Positions 8,716 through 17,602 are shown, counted from the stretch's first letter. The stretch is 64,000 nt of DNA from Polymorphum gilvum SL003B-26A1 (GCF_000192745.1 NC_015259.1:3363001-3427000); one strand, 5' to 3'. The notes: generated by a model not told the origin, from the sequence alone. Numbers and translations are program-made.

Positions 8716-9665
8716 GGCTTCCTCCTGACGAGCCGCATGAGCCTGGCTCCCGAGCCGGCTATGCCGTCGGGCAGTACGAACACGGATACCATGAGGACGA
8801 CGCCGATCCCCAGATGCCAGTATTTCGGGCTGAGCGCGGAAAGCGCATCCTTGAGATAGCCGAAAGCGGTAGCGCCGAGTACGACGCCCGGGATGCTGCC
8901 GGTGCCGCCGAGCGCGGTCATGATGACGACTTCCGCAGACCGCTCGAAGCCGAGCATGTCGAGCGAGGCGAACTGGCTCGTCTGCGTCAGCAGCGCGCCG
9001 GCGACGCCAGCGATGGCGCCGGACATGACGTAGGTGACAGCGAGATGGCGCGAGACCGACGCGCCGATTGCCGGCATGCGCCCGGCATTCTCCCGGATCC
9101 CGCGCAGGGCGAGCCCGAATGGAGAACTGGTGATGCGCAAGAGCAGCAGATAGACCAGCACAAGAACCGCCAGCGTGTAGAAGAACGCGGTCCGTCCGAG
9201 GAAGTCGAACTGGAACAGACCGAGCACGGGACCGACCGTGAAGTCGGACTTGCCGTCGGCACCGCCGGTCAGCCAGTGTGCCTTGTTGGCCGCCTCATGG
9301 AACAGGAACCCGATGCCGAGGGTGACCAGTAGGCGGGTGAGGTCGGTGCCGACCACGACGATGCGGGCCAGAATACCGGCGACAGCGCCACTGACGACCA
9401 GTGCGGCAACCAGTCCGAGCACCGGCTCGTTCACACCATGGTTGCTGAGCGTCGCGCTGGTATAGGCGCCGATACCGAAATAGACCGCATGACCAAGCGA
9501 GACGACGCCCGCGTAGCCCTGAAGCAGATCATAGGACAGCGCGAAGATCGCCAGGATGAACAACGAGGAGATGAGTCCGAGATAGAACGGGAACAGGACA
9601 TGGCTGGCAAGCGCGGCCGCGACGAGCAACACCAGCCCGAGACCGCCATTGGGAAGCAGCTTCAT
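8712..9665 (-). CDS. livM: Branched-chain-type ABC permease LivM (system 2)
   Basis: 317-aa membrane permease, starting MKLLPNGGLGLVLLVAAALA; this start overlaps livH-2 by 4 bases. It shows LivM features: SYDLLQGYAGVVSLGHAVYF near 45-65 and the loop SPFGLALRGIRENAGRMPAI that contacts the ATPases. A much longer reading of this frame runs through livH and is an artefact. Confidence 0.93.
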   Translation of the reverse strand: MKLLPNGGLGLVLLVAAALASHVLFPFYLGLISSLFILAIFALSYDLLQGYAGVVSLGHAVYFGIGAYTSATLSNHGVNEPVLGLVAALVVSGAVAGILARIVVVGTDLTRLLVTLGIGFLFHEAANKAHWLTGGADGKSDFTVGPVLGLFQFDFLGRTAFFYTLAVLVLVYLLLLRITSSPFGLALRGIRENAGRMPAIGASVSRHLAVTYVMSGAIAGVAGALLTQTSQFASLDMLGFERSAEVVIMTALGGTGSIPGVVLGATAFGYLKDALSALSPKYWHLGIGVVLMVSVFVLPDGIAGSGARLMRLVRRKP

Positions 9666-10525
9666 TGGGTTCTCCCGGCAAGGCCCTTGGGGAAGAAGAT
9701 CAGCACGAGCACAAGCAGTCCGTAGATCACGAAGGAGCCGACCTCCGGCACCAAGTACTTGAACACTGCATCGGTCACGCCGAGGAAATTGGCCGCCGCG
9801 AAGGAGCCGAGGATCGAACCGGGCCCTCCGATCACCACGACCATCAGCACGATGACCAGGTACTTGAAGGGAAAGCTCGGATCGAGCCCGACGATGCCGA
9901 CGCCGAGTGCGCCGCCGAGACCCGCGAAAGCAGCGCCGAGACCGAAGGCCATCACGAACAGGCGGTCGACGTTGATGCCGATGCCCTCGGCCGTACGGCG
10001 GCTGTCGACGGCAGCCCGCACCTTGGCTCCAAAGCGCGTATTGTTGAACAGGTAGGTCAGTCCGACCACGGCGACGATGCCGCAGAAGGTGACGAACAGG
10101 CGGTAGACCGTGGTTCCGACGCCGAACACTTCGATCCGCATGGTCAGTGCGGCAGGCAGCAGCACCGGCTGCTGCTGGGGACCGAACAGGATGTTCGCGA
10201 TCGCCCCTGCCGCAAAGGCAAGGCCGATCGAGAACAGGACCTGCCGGAGCTCCGGCATGCCATAGACATGCCGGATCACAGTGCGTTCGGCGACCATCCC
10301 GATCAACCCGGCACCCACGAAGGCTGCGGGCAAGGTGAGCAAGAACGGCACGCCGAACCGGTTGAGCAGCATCACCGCCACATATCCCCCGCACATGGCG
10401 AACGCGCCGTGGGCGAGATTGACGAAACGCATCAGGCCGAGCGTGATCGACAGTCCGATGGAGAAGAGGAACAGCAGCATCCCGTAGGCGATGCCGTCCA
10501 CGACGACGGTGAGGGCGCCCGACAT
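9662..10525 (-). CDS. livH: Branched-chain-type ABC permease LivH (system 2)
   Basis: 287-aa membrane permease, starting MSGALTVVVDGIAYGMLLFL. It has the LivH pattern GLSITLGLMRFVNLAHGAFA near 22-41 and the cytoplasmic loop TRFGAKVRAAVDSRRTAEGI. The ATG lies 2 bases after the stop of the binding-protein gene, so translation is probably coupled. Confidence 0.93.
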   Translation of the reverse strand: MSGALTVVVDGIAYGMLLFLFSIGLSITLGLMRFVNLAHGAFAMCGGYVAVMLLNRFGVPFLLTLPAAFVGAGLIGMVAERTVIRHVYGMPELRQVLFSIGLAFAAGAIANILFGPQQQPVLLPAALTMRIEVFGVGTTVYRLFVTFCGIVAVVGLTYLFNNTRFGAKVRAAVDSRRTAEGIGINVDRLFVMAFGLGAAFAGLGGALGVGIVGLDPSFPFKYLVIVLMVVVIGGPGSILGSFAAANFLGVTDAVFKYLVPEVGSFVIYGLLVLVLIFFPKGLAGRTQ

Positions 10526-10527
10526 GG

Positions 10528-11736
10528 TTACTTCGCCGGGTCCCTGACGGCTTCGATCGTTTCGAAGGAAACGTTCGCCCACTTGCCGTCCTTCATCTCG
10601 CCGCGACGGATGTAGATGTTCTCCACGATGTCGCGGGTTTCGGGATCGATGACGATCGGACCGCGGGGGCTGTCGAGTCGAGCACCCTTGATGGCGGCCA
10701 TCAGCGAGTCCGTGTCGGTCTTCCCGCCGGTCTTCTCAAGCGCATGGTAGATCAGCGCCATAGCGTCGTAACCCTGCATCGACCGGTAGCTCGGCACCGC
10801 TCCGGCCCCGAACACCTCGCGATATCCGGCCAGGAAACGGGCGTTGGCCGGATTGTCGAGGTCGGCCTGGTAGTGCCAGGCCGAAATCACGCCGTCGACG
10901 GCATTGCCCATGGCGGGAAGCAGATTGTCGTCGACGACATCGCCGGTCACCATCAGCTTGATGCCCGCTTCCTTCACGCCACGCTCGCCCGCCTGTTTCA
11001 TGAAGGCGATCGACACGTCGCCGCCGGGGTTGAAGGCGAAGAGTGCTTCCGGCTTGGCCTCCATGGCGCGTTGCAGGAACGGCGCATATTCCATTTCCGC
11101 CACCGGCGTCCTGGCAGAGCCGACGATCTTGCCGCCGTTCTCTTCGAAACTCTTGATGAACCAGGTCTCCGCGTCGACCCCAGGCGCGTAGTCGGACACG
11201 ATGGTATAGGCGATCTTGATGCCGCTCTGCGCCGCCCATTTGCCCAGCGTGCCGGCAATCTGCGGCATGGTGAAGGAGATACGGGAGAAATACTCCGACT
11301 TTTCCGTGATGCTGGAGGTCGCGGCATTGACCACGATCGCCGGCTTCTTCGCCTCCGTCAGGAGGGACGCGGCTGCCATCGCGTTCGGGGTGAAGCTGTA
11401 GCCGACGATGATGTCAGCCTTCTCGCGCAGGATCAGCTCCTGCGTCAAACGCCTGGCGAGATCGCCCGAGCCCGGTCCTTGGTCGTCTCGCACCACGAAC
11501 CGGACCGTGAGGTCGCCAACGGTATCGCCATGGATCTTCTGGAACACCTTCATGCCGTCCTCGTAGTGACGGCCCTGATCCGCGAAGGTTCCGGAGAGGG
11601 GTAGAACCGTGCCGACCACGAAGTCGCGCGCCTGCGCGGCAAGGGAGGGCACAACGGCAAGAATGCCGGCAAGCGAGGCGGCGGCGAGGAAGCTGCGTCT
11701 GGACGACGCCAGGACACGGATATTTCTGCTGGACAT
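10528..11736 (-). CDS. ABC importer substrate-binding protein (system 2), twin-arginine-like signal
   Basis: 402-aa periplasmic binding protein of the Peripla_BP_6 type. The signal region has SSRRSFLAAASLAGIL at about 11-26, a match to the Tat consensus SRRxFLK except for the last position, followed by AQA. This suggests export in folded form by Tat, unlike the binding protein of system 1 (inference). The mature start VVGTVLPLSGTFADQGRHYE is the family's ligand-binding opening. The gene is 62 bases after the dioxygenase gene and 2 bases before livH, tying its ligand to ring cleavage. Confidence 0.92.
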   Translation of the reverse strand: MSSRNIRVLASSRRSFLAAASLAGILAVVPSLAAQARDFVVGTVLPLSGTFADQGRHYEDGMKVFQKIHGDTVGDLTVRFVVRDDQGPGSGDLARRLTQELILREKADIIVGYSFTPNAMAAASLLTEAKKPAIVVNAATSSITEKSEYFSRISFTMPQIAGTLGKWAAQSGIKIAYTIVSDYAPGVDAETWFIKSFEENGGKIVGSARTPVAEMEYAPFLQRAMEAKPEALFAFNPGGDVSIAFMKQAGERGVKEAGIKLMVTGDVVDDNLLPAMGNAVDGVISAWHYQADLDNPANARFLAGYREVFGAGAVPSYRSMQGYDAMALIYHALEKTGGKTDTDSLMAAIKGARLDSPRGPIVIDPETRDIVENIYIRRGEMKDGKWANVSFETIEAVRDPAK

Positions 11737-11798
11737 GACTGTTCTCCTGCTGAAGATGGCTGCACGTTTTATTGTTGTTGAGGGCCGGGTCCGCTGGA

Positions 11799-13031
11799 CT
11801 AGCGGGCGTCCGGCACCTGACGGGTCGCGAGAAATTCCTCGAAGGTTTCGCCGCGCATTTCGGCATAGACTTCGAGATTGGTCTCGCCGACCAGGCGGGC
11901 GAATTTCTCCAGAACGAAGAAGTTGGCCCCGTACCGAACGAGGCCGATCCAGTCCCGCTCGGCGACCATTCTCGTCTCTTCGGGCGTCAGACCGGCCTTG
12001 CGGCAGGCTGCCGCCTCGTCCGCGCTGAAAGTGGCCCGAAACTCCGGATTTTTCATGTTCCAGAAGAAGCGGTTGAGGTTGATGCGCTTCGTCGCGGTCT
12101 GGATGTCGAAGACGTAGGTGCCCTCGATCTCCGAAGCTCCTTCCAATTGGGGATTGCCGGTCCGGATCGCCGTCCTGCCGGTGTCGGCAGCCGGGTCGTT
12201 TTCCTCGAAGACGAGCACGGTCATGGCCGTGGTCGTGGCCAGATAGTAGTTCTGGTGGACCTTTGTGATGTCGTCGCTCAGCGCACCGCGCATGGCGAGC
12301 CACATGATGACCTCAACGCTTTCCGCGCCGCCGAGGCGGATATAGTCGACATGCTTCATCCTCGCGAGCGTCATCGGATCCTTCTCGATCAGATCGATGA
12401 AGCGTATGTCCCATTCGGTGTTGTTGAAGCCGGTGCGTTCACCGTGGATCTGATGCGACAGGCCACCGGTTCCGACGACGGCAACCGTCAGGTCCTCGGG
12501 ATAGGACTCCACCGCTCGGCGCAACGCCTGGCCGAGCTTGAAGCAGCGCATCGCCGTCGGCAGCGGATACTGCACCACGTTGACCTCGATCGGGATTACT
12601 GCGCCCGGCCACTTGTCGTCGTGCGGCCACAGCAGCGGCAAGGGCGAAAAGACGCCGTGGTCGAGCGGCCGGTCCTGGAACACCGACAGGTCGAACTCGT
12701 CGTTCACCAGTTGTTCGGCAATGTGGCGCGCCAGGCCCGGATGACCTGGCAGCATCGGCAGAGGCCGCCGCCCGGCGCCTTCGTCGGCCACGTCGTACTG
12801 CTCGGCGACGCCGACGGCGAAGGTAGGGTAGAGGTCGTAGAAGAACGCGTTCAGGTGGTCGTTGTAGAAGACGATCAGAACGTCAGGCTTCTTCTCTTCC
12901 AGCCACTTGAAGGCCGGCTCGAAGCCCTTGAACAGCGGTGCCCATGCAGGATGGTCTTGCTTGTTCTTATCGTATGCGACACCGATCGTCGGCACGTGCG
13001 AGGAACCGATGCCACCGATAATCCGAGCCAT
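11799..13031 (-). CDS. Class III extradiol ring-cleavage dioxygenase, fused LigB-LigA (gallate dioxygenase type)
   Basis: 410-aa Fe(II) enzyme that opens a catecholic ring next to a hydroxyl. Residues 1-285 are a LigB (catalytic) domain and about 295-410 a LigA (small subunit) domain; this fusion is that of gallate dioxygenases GalA/DesB. Predicted iron ligands are His12, His59 (in YNDHLNAFF) and Glu240 (in ESVEVIMWLAMRGAL); His193 in GGLSHQIHGER is the acid/base. FNNTEWD at 202-208 is also conserved. The second ATG (13031) is chosen because AAGGAG lies 7 bases before it, but only 1 base before the ATG at 13037. Gallate, protocatechuate or a related ring is possible; no downstream LigCIJK-type genes are present here. 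Confidence 0.92.
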   Translation of the reverse strand: MARIIGGIGSSHVPTIGVAYDKNKQDHPAWAPLFKGFEPAFKWLEEKKPDVLIVFYNDHLNAFFYDLYPTFAVGVAEQYDVADEGAGRRPLPMLPGHPGLARHIAEQLVNDEFDLSVFQDRPLDHGVFSPLPLLWPHDDKWPGAVIPIEVNVVQYPLPTAMRCFKLGQALRRAVESYPEDLTVAVVGTGGLSHQIHGERTGFNNTEWDIRFIDLIEKDPMTLARMKHVDYIRLGGAESVEVIMWLAMRGALSDDITKVHQNYYLATTTAMTVLVFEENDPAADTGRTAIRTGNPQLEGASEIEGTYVFDIQTATKRINLNRFFWNMKNPEFRATFSADEAAACRKAGLTPEETRMVAERDWIGLVRYGANFFVLEKFARLVGETNLEVYAEMRGETFEEFLATRQVPDAR

Positions 13032-13213
13032 TTCCATACTCCTTCATCAACAGTTGCGCTCCTCCCGGGCAGCATGACCGAGCGCAAACATCCCCGTTCG
13101 GCCTCCGTGCGGAACCCGTCGTCTGGTCTTTTGCTCAGACCGGTCGTAACGACGCCCGGGAGAGGACGTCAGTGGGGCCGTCGCCTCGAAGCCGCGACGG
13201 CCTATCGGCAAAT

Positions 13214-13657
13214 CTAGCCCGGCAGAGCCGCGTGCAGGGTCCGCGCAGACGGGACCGCAAGTCCATCCAGGACCATCCTGCCGCGGCGCGCCTTGAACAG
13301 CCAGACGCCCTCCTGCCGCACGACGACATCATCGAAGCTTCCGACCGAGAGCCGGGCACCGCCCTCTTCCGCAGCGGCGAACAGCAGGCTGTAGCAGCGC
13401 ACCTCCGCCTCGTCGGCGCCGCGCCATGTGACGACAGCGTTGCAGACGACGTGCCGCGCGAGGCGCCCTGGGCGGTCCTGGAAGGCGGCGAGGATAGCCG
13501 CCCGTCCCTCGATCACCGCGTCGGGCGCGGACGGCCGGGCGAAGCCGCCATCTGCCGTGAACAGCGCCGCAAGCGCGTCGTGGTCTCCGGCATCGTTCAG
13601 CAGAGCGAACCGTCGCAGCAGCCTTTCGATCGCCCACTCGTCTTCAGCGCGTTGCAT
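13214..13657 (-). CDS. SnoaL-like (NTF2-fold) protein
   Basis: 147-aa protein with the NTF2-like pattern: an N-terminal helix WAIERLLRRFALLNDAGDHDALAALFTAD and a GRAAILAAFQDR segment, then beta strands. Members range from small hydrolases/isomerases to beta subunits of ring-hydroxylating dioxygenases. No large-subunit partner is nearby. In the operon it sits between the isochorismatase-like hydrolase (42 bases) and the extradiol dioxygenase (182 bases), so it may isomerise or hydrolyse an intermediate. The exact role is unknown. Confidence 0.8.
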   Translation of the reverse strand: MQRAEDEWAIERLLRRFALLNDAGDHDALAALFTADGGFARPSAPDAVIEGRAAILAAFQDRPGRLARHVVCNAVVTWRGADEAEVRCYSLLFAAAEEGGARLSVGSFDDVVVRQEGVWLFKARRGRMVLDGLAVPSARTLHAALPG

Positions 13658-13699
13658 GAGCCCGTTTCCCGTGCAGCGTTCGGATGACCATGCCTGACC

Positions 13700-14374
13700 C
13701 TAGACCAGGATTTCGTTGACCATCTCGTCAGTCGTGACGACGTCGCCAAAGCTCTGGTACACGGTCGAAAAGCCGATGTTGTGATCCTCCTCGTAGCGCG
13801 CGGCGTTCGCGTCGGACACCATGGCGACGCGGTAATCGAGCATCATGGCGTCGCGGGCCGAGGTCTCGCAGCAGAAGTTCGTCAGCATGCCGGTGATCGC
13901 AACGTTGCGGATCCCGCGCTCCGCCAGCATCTCCGGCAGTTCGGATTTGCCTGGAAGGAAGGCGCTGAAGCGCGACTTGCTGGCGCAGATGTCCTCCGGC
14001 ATGACCGCCAGATCGGGGTGGATCTCGTGGCCGCTTGCACCTTCCGTCAGATTGTCGCGATGGCGGGCGGCGTTGACCTCGGTAAAGAAGTAGTCGTGAT
14101 ACAGCGGCCACAGGCTCTCGCCGTCCCGTCCGGCGGTCATCTTGACCCAGGCAACCAGGCCGCCGCGGGCGCGAAAGGCATCGGCAAGGCGGTTGATATT
14201 CGGGATGATCGCGATGGCAGGCGGAACGTCGGATACATAGAAGCTCTGCATGTCGACGACGACCAGCGCGCTCTCGCAGGCATCGAACCGGTCGAAAACG
14301 CGCAGGCGGCCGCGCTTCTTCATGACGCGATCGATGACATACTGAGGCATTTGGAACGGCACTGGCTTGGTCAT
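13700..14374 (-). CDS. Isochorismatase-family cysteine hydrolase
   Basis: 224-aa hydrolase with a complete Asp-Lys-Cys triad: Asp41 in ALVVVDMQ, Lys133 in SKSRFSAF and Cys168 in TGMLTNFCCETSARDA. Such triads mark amidohydrolases (nicotinamidase, N-carbamoylsarcosine amidohydrolase, maleamate amidohydrolase) more than true isochorismatases. The start MTKPVPF is preferred because AGGGAAGAG precedes it; an ATG at 14404 has no good ribosome site. It is first gene of the operon with the dioxygenase and faces the LysR regulator, so an amide bond in the imported substrate or in the cleavage product is a reasonable guess. Confidence 0.9.
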   Translation of the reverse strand: MTKPVPFQMPQYVIDRVMKKRGRLRVFDRFDACESALVVVDMQSFYVSDVPPAIAIIPNINRLADAFRARGGLVAWVKMTAGRDGESLWPLYHDYFFTEVNAARHRDNLTEGASGHEIHPDLAVMPEDICASKSRFSAFLPGKSELPEMLAERGIRNVAITGMLTNFCCETSARDAMMLDYRVAMVSDANAARYEEDHNIGFSTVYQSFGDVVTTDEMVNEILV

Positions 14375-14456
14375 CAACTCTTCCCTGAACATCGGTTTCC
14401 ACATATCCGGACGACATCTTCATCGAGCCTGCTCGCTACAGAATTCCTTTGCCGGC

Positions 14457-14481
14457 GGCGTTTGCCTATGTGAAAAACGCC
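14457..14481. promoter_or_regulatory. LysR-type operator (T-N11-A palindrome)
   Basis: GGCGTTT at 14457-14463 and AAACGCC at 14475-14481 are perfect inverted repeats separated by exactly 11 bases, so the innermost pair forms the classic T-N11-A box. The site lies between the divergent starts of the isochorismatase gene (14374) and the LysR gene (14541), where a LysR regulator would control both itself and the dioxygenase/Liv-2 operon. Confidence 0.65.
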
Positions 14482-14540
14482 ACGATGCTATCTAAAAGTC
14501 TTATGCCGCCTCCCTGTCTTGCGTCCGGACACGCCTGACC

Positions 14541-15743
14541 ATGATCAATCCGAAGCATCTTCGCGCCTTCGTCGCCGTCGCCCAGACCGGCACCGTCGTC
14601 CGCTCAAGCCGCGTCGTCCGACGGGCCCAGTCGGCCGTCACCCGTTCGATCCGAGAACTGGAGAGGGACCTTGGTGTCACGCTGTTCGAGAGGCGCCCGC
14701 TGGGGATGCTCCTGACCGAGTTCGGACATGCCCTGCTGAAGCGCGTGGACCGAGCCTTTGCGGAGATGAATGCCGCCAAACAGGGCTTTGCCTCCGTCTG
14801 TGGACCGTCCGGCTGGAACGATCACGCGTCGGTTTTCACGCTGTCCATGAGCCGGCAGCGCCTCGTCGCCTATATCGAATTGATCGAGAACCAGCACATG
14901 GGTGTCGTCGCCGACCATCTTGGCATCTCGCAACCGGCGGTGAGCCAGGCGTTGCGGGAATTCGAGGTCGGACTCGGCGTCAATCTCGTCACGCGCACGC
15001 CGACCGGCATCAAGCCGACTGCGCTCGGCTCGCTGCTTGCCGTGCACATCCGGCGCGCCCTATCCGAAATACGCGCCGCGGAGGCCGAGGTCAGCGCTTT
15101 GAACGGTGCGATTTCGGGTGACGTAACGGTCGGAACCCTGTCGCTCGGCCGCACGCGCCTCCTGCCGCGCGCCATAATCCAGCTGACGGAAAGCTATCCC
15201 AATCTGTCCGTTCGGACCGTGGAGGGCAGTTTCGACCATCTGTCCACGCTGCTGCGTGGCGGCGACATCGATTTCATCCTCGGCGCACTCCGTCCGCCCG
15301 AGCATGTCATCGGTCTCGTCGGCGAGACGATCACTCACGACGTGCTGGCGCTGGTCGTGCGGCAGGGACACCCGTTGAGTCGCAGGAAGACCCTTCAGCC
15401 GGCCGACCTCCTCGACGTGGCCTGGGTACTGCCGCAGCCCGGCGCACCGACGCGAGATCTCCTGGAAACAGCCCTTCGGATCCGCGGCCTGGGGGCGCCG
15501 TCCGTCACGGTGCAAACCGCGGATCTCGCCATCACGCGCGGCCTGCTGCTCGAAAGCGACATGGTCACGGCCGTTTCGACGCATCTGTTCCAGCGCGAGA
15601 TAGACGCCGGCGACCTCGTTGTCCTGCCGTTGGACCTTCCCGAAACCCGCCGCGGAATCGGCATCCTGCAACGCGCGACGTCGAGCCCGTCGATCGCCGC
15701 GCGCCTCCTCATGGAAAACCTCAAGGCCATCGGCCGTCTGTGA
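14541..15743 (+). CDS. LysR-type regulator with two tandem DNA-binding domains
   Basis: 400 aa, about 100 longer than an ordinary LysR protein because it has two winged-helix domains. HTH 1 spans about 2-60 (HLRAFVAVAQTGTVVRSS, then VTRSIRELERDLGVTLFERR). HTH 2 spans about 105-163 (VVADHLGISQPAVSQALREF, then LGVNLVTRTPTGIKPTALG). The effector domain starts near 185 (GDVTVGTLSLGRTRLLPRAI). The second domain matches the LysR HTH consensus better than the first. Divergent position and the palindrome at 14457 point to control of the ring-cleavage operon. Its 3' end faces pobA tail to tail. Confidence 0.92.
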   Translation: MINPKHLRAFVAVAQTGTVVRSSRVVRRAQSAVTRSIRELERDLGVTLFERRPLGMLLTEFGHALLKRVDRAFAEMNAAKQGFASVCGPSGWNDHASVFTLSMSRQRLVAYIELIENQHMGVVADHLGISQPAVSQALREFEVGLGVNLVTRTPTGIKPTALGSLLAVHIRRALSEIRAAEAEVSALNGAISGDVTVGTLSLGRTRLLPRAIIQLTESYPNLSVRTVEGSFDHLSTLLRGGDIDFILGALRPPEHVIGLVGETITHDVLALVVRQGHPLSRRKTLQPADLLDVAWVLPQPGAPTRDLLETALRIRGLGAPSVTVQTADLAITRGLLLESDMVTAVSTHLFQREIDAGDLVVLPLDLPETRRGIGILQRATSSPSIAARLLMENLKAIGRL

Positions 15744-15814
15744 GGCGCTCAGCCGGCACATTGAACTGCACAAACATCATGAGCCCGCCGGACTGGCGGT
15801 CGCGAACCCACGTC

Positions 15815-16990
15815 CTAGATGTCGACGTTGCTGAGGTTCACATACTGCTCGGCGATGCTCTGCTGCGCGGCGCGCGACCCCGAAATGTACTCAAGCTCGG
15901 AAAGCTGCAGTTCGCGCTGGAACTCGGTCTGGTCGCTGAACCGGTGCAACAACCCGGTCAGGGCGGTCGAGAAGCGGATCGTTTTCCAGACGCGCTCGGC
16001 ACAGCGATCGGTATAGCTGTCCAGCATCTCCGAGGTGTTGTCCCGGTAGTACCGGGCCAAGGCGGCGGCGAGCACGCGGGCGTCGGCGACGGCCATGTTC
16101 AACCCCTTGGCGCCTGCCGGAGGCACGATATGAACCGCGTCGCCGGCCATGTAGAGGCGCCCGTAGTGCATGGGCGTTGCCACGAAGGCACGCAGATGCG
16201 CCATGTCGCGCTGGAAGATCTCGCCTTCCGCGACCTCGCTGCGGTCGTCGTCGAACATGCGCTGATGCAGTTCGTCCCAGAACCGGTCGTCTGACCAGTC
16301 CTCCAGTCGTTCGGTCGAGGGGACCTGGAGATAGAGCCGCGATACCTGCATCGACCGCCTGCTGCACAGGGCAAAGCCGCGGTCGCTGTTGGAATAGGTC
16401 ATGTCGCTCAAGGGCCTGGCCCTAGCAAGAACGCCGAGCCAGGCGAAGTCATAGGCATGGTGATAGACCTTCATGAGGTCCTCAGGCACGCAGGCGCGGC
16501 TGACGCCATGGAAGCCATCGCAGCCTGCCACGAAATCGCAAGTCAGGACCTTTTCCTCACCGTTCTCGGCGTAATGGATCTGCGGCGAGGCGCTGTCCAG
16601 GCCGGCAAGACGCGACACTGGCGCCTCGAAATGCAACGGATCACCCGCCGCGAGCCGCGCCGCTATCAGGTCCTTCACCACCTCCTGCTGACCATAGATC
16701 ATCACCGACCGGCCGGTCAGGTCCGGCAGGTCAAGATGGATCGTGCGGCCGCGGAAGCGCATGTCGAGCCCCTCATCCACGAGCCCTTCCCTGTGCATGC
16801 GGTCACCAAGCCCCAGGCGATCCATGACATCGATCGTCGACGCTTCCAGAACGCCGGCGCGGACCCGGCCCTCCACGTAGTCGCGGGACTTCGCCTCCAG
16901 TACGATTGACTCGATGCCCTTCTGCTTCAGAAGGTGGGCCAGGAACAATCCTGCCGGGCCTGCGCCGATGATGCCAACCTGTGTTCTCAT
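15815..16990 (-). CDS. pobA: 4-Hydroxybenzoate 3-monooxygenase
   Basis: FAD monooxygenase (391 aa; about 394 in Pseudomonas) that turns 4-hydroxybenzoate into protocatechuate. It has the FAD site IGAGPAGLFLAHL at 8-20, the DG motif GCDGFHGVSR at 156-165 and the GD motif AGDAVHIVPPAGAKG at 282-296. The substrate residues known from the Pseudomonas enzyme are kept two positions earlier: Tyr199, Ser210, Arg212, Tyr220 and Tyr383. The coenzyme-specificity segment 33-38 reads AKSRDY where the NADPH-specific enzyme has RQTPDY, so NADH use is likely. The monocistronic gene has a long upstream region; no adjacent PobR is seen. Confidence 0.96.
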   Translation of the reverse strand: MRTQVGIIGAGPAGLFLAHLLKQKGIESIVLEAKSRDYVEGRVRAGVLEASTIDVMDRLGLGDRMHREGLVDEGLDMRFRGRTIHLDLPDLTGRSVMIYGQQEVVKDLIAARLAAGDPLHFEAPVSRLAGLDSASPQIHYAENGEEKVLTCDFVAGCDGFHGVSRACVPEDLMKVYHHAYDFAWLGVLARARPLSDMTYSNSDRGFALCSRRSMQVSRLYLQVPSTERLEDWSDDRFWDELHQRMFDDDRSEVAEGEIFQRDMAHLRAFVATPMHYGRLYMAGDAVHIVPPAGAKGLNMAVADARVLAAALARYYRDNTSEMLDSYTDRCAERVWKTIRFSTALTGLLHRFSDQTEFQRELQLSELEYISGSRAAQQSIAEQYVNLSNVDI

Positions 16991-17602
16991 GGGATCTGCT
17001 CACCTGAATTGAGGATGGATACGCGCGCCAACTGCAGGCGTCCTGACGATTGCTAACTTTCGAACGCCGCCGGAGCCATCGCAAAAGCCGAATGGATGTA
17101 TCGAATTTCCTTATTTGGGCTGCTCCGCTGCGGAAGCGCTGACAGATCCGTTCCCGGCCGGGCAGCCGACGGACGGGTGCCGAAAAGTCGCCTGGTCCAC
17201 CATCCGGTGCGGTGAATGTCCCGTAAGATTTTATTCATGGACGAAACGGTATGGATACCATCAACGACACTGCAGACACGGGTCACGCAAGGATCGACCG
17301 CACGGTCCAGCGTCGCATCGGCGGCTCGCCGGTCTTAGGAGGTTTTGGGCAGCGGCCTACCTGACCGGCAGGCAGTTCGGGCAGTGACTCATGCAGACCA
17401 CTCCGATTGCGCATTCCAAATTGCATCTCAATCCGTCCTTCCCGATCCGCCTGTGCGCCGATCGACTCCTCGGCAGGCTTCGCTCGGAATTTTCAAGGAT
17501 TGCGCGCGATAGGGTAGCTGCCAGACCTCCAGGCTGGGTTCCGGTGCGGTGCAGGAAACACTCGGGGCGGCGCTCGCCACAACGGCAAGGGATGGATGCG
17601 GG
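16991..17602. other. 612-base intergenic region between pobA and the diguanylate cyclase gene
   Basis: Divergent promoters for pobA (leftward) and the diguanylate cyclase (rightward) must lie here. I find no convincing protein: short frames have neither ribosome sites nor recognisable sequence. A+T-richer patches at 17044-17057, 17080-17115 and 17222-17256 (gtaagattttattcatgg) are the best promoter candidates. No tRNA fold or long repeat is evident. Confidence 0.5.

Noticed and set aside
16991-17602. Small protein gene or RNA in the pobA upstream gap
   Set aside because: A 77-codon minus-strand frame exists, but it has no ribosome site and no recognisable sequence; no cloverleaf or conserved RNA fold could be seen.
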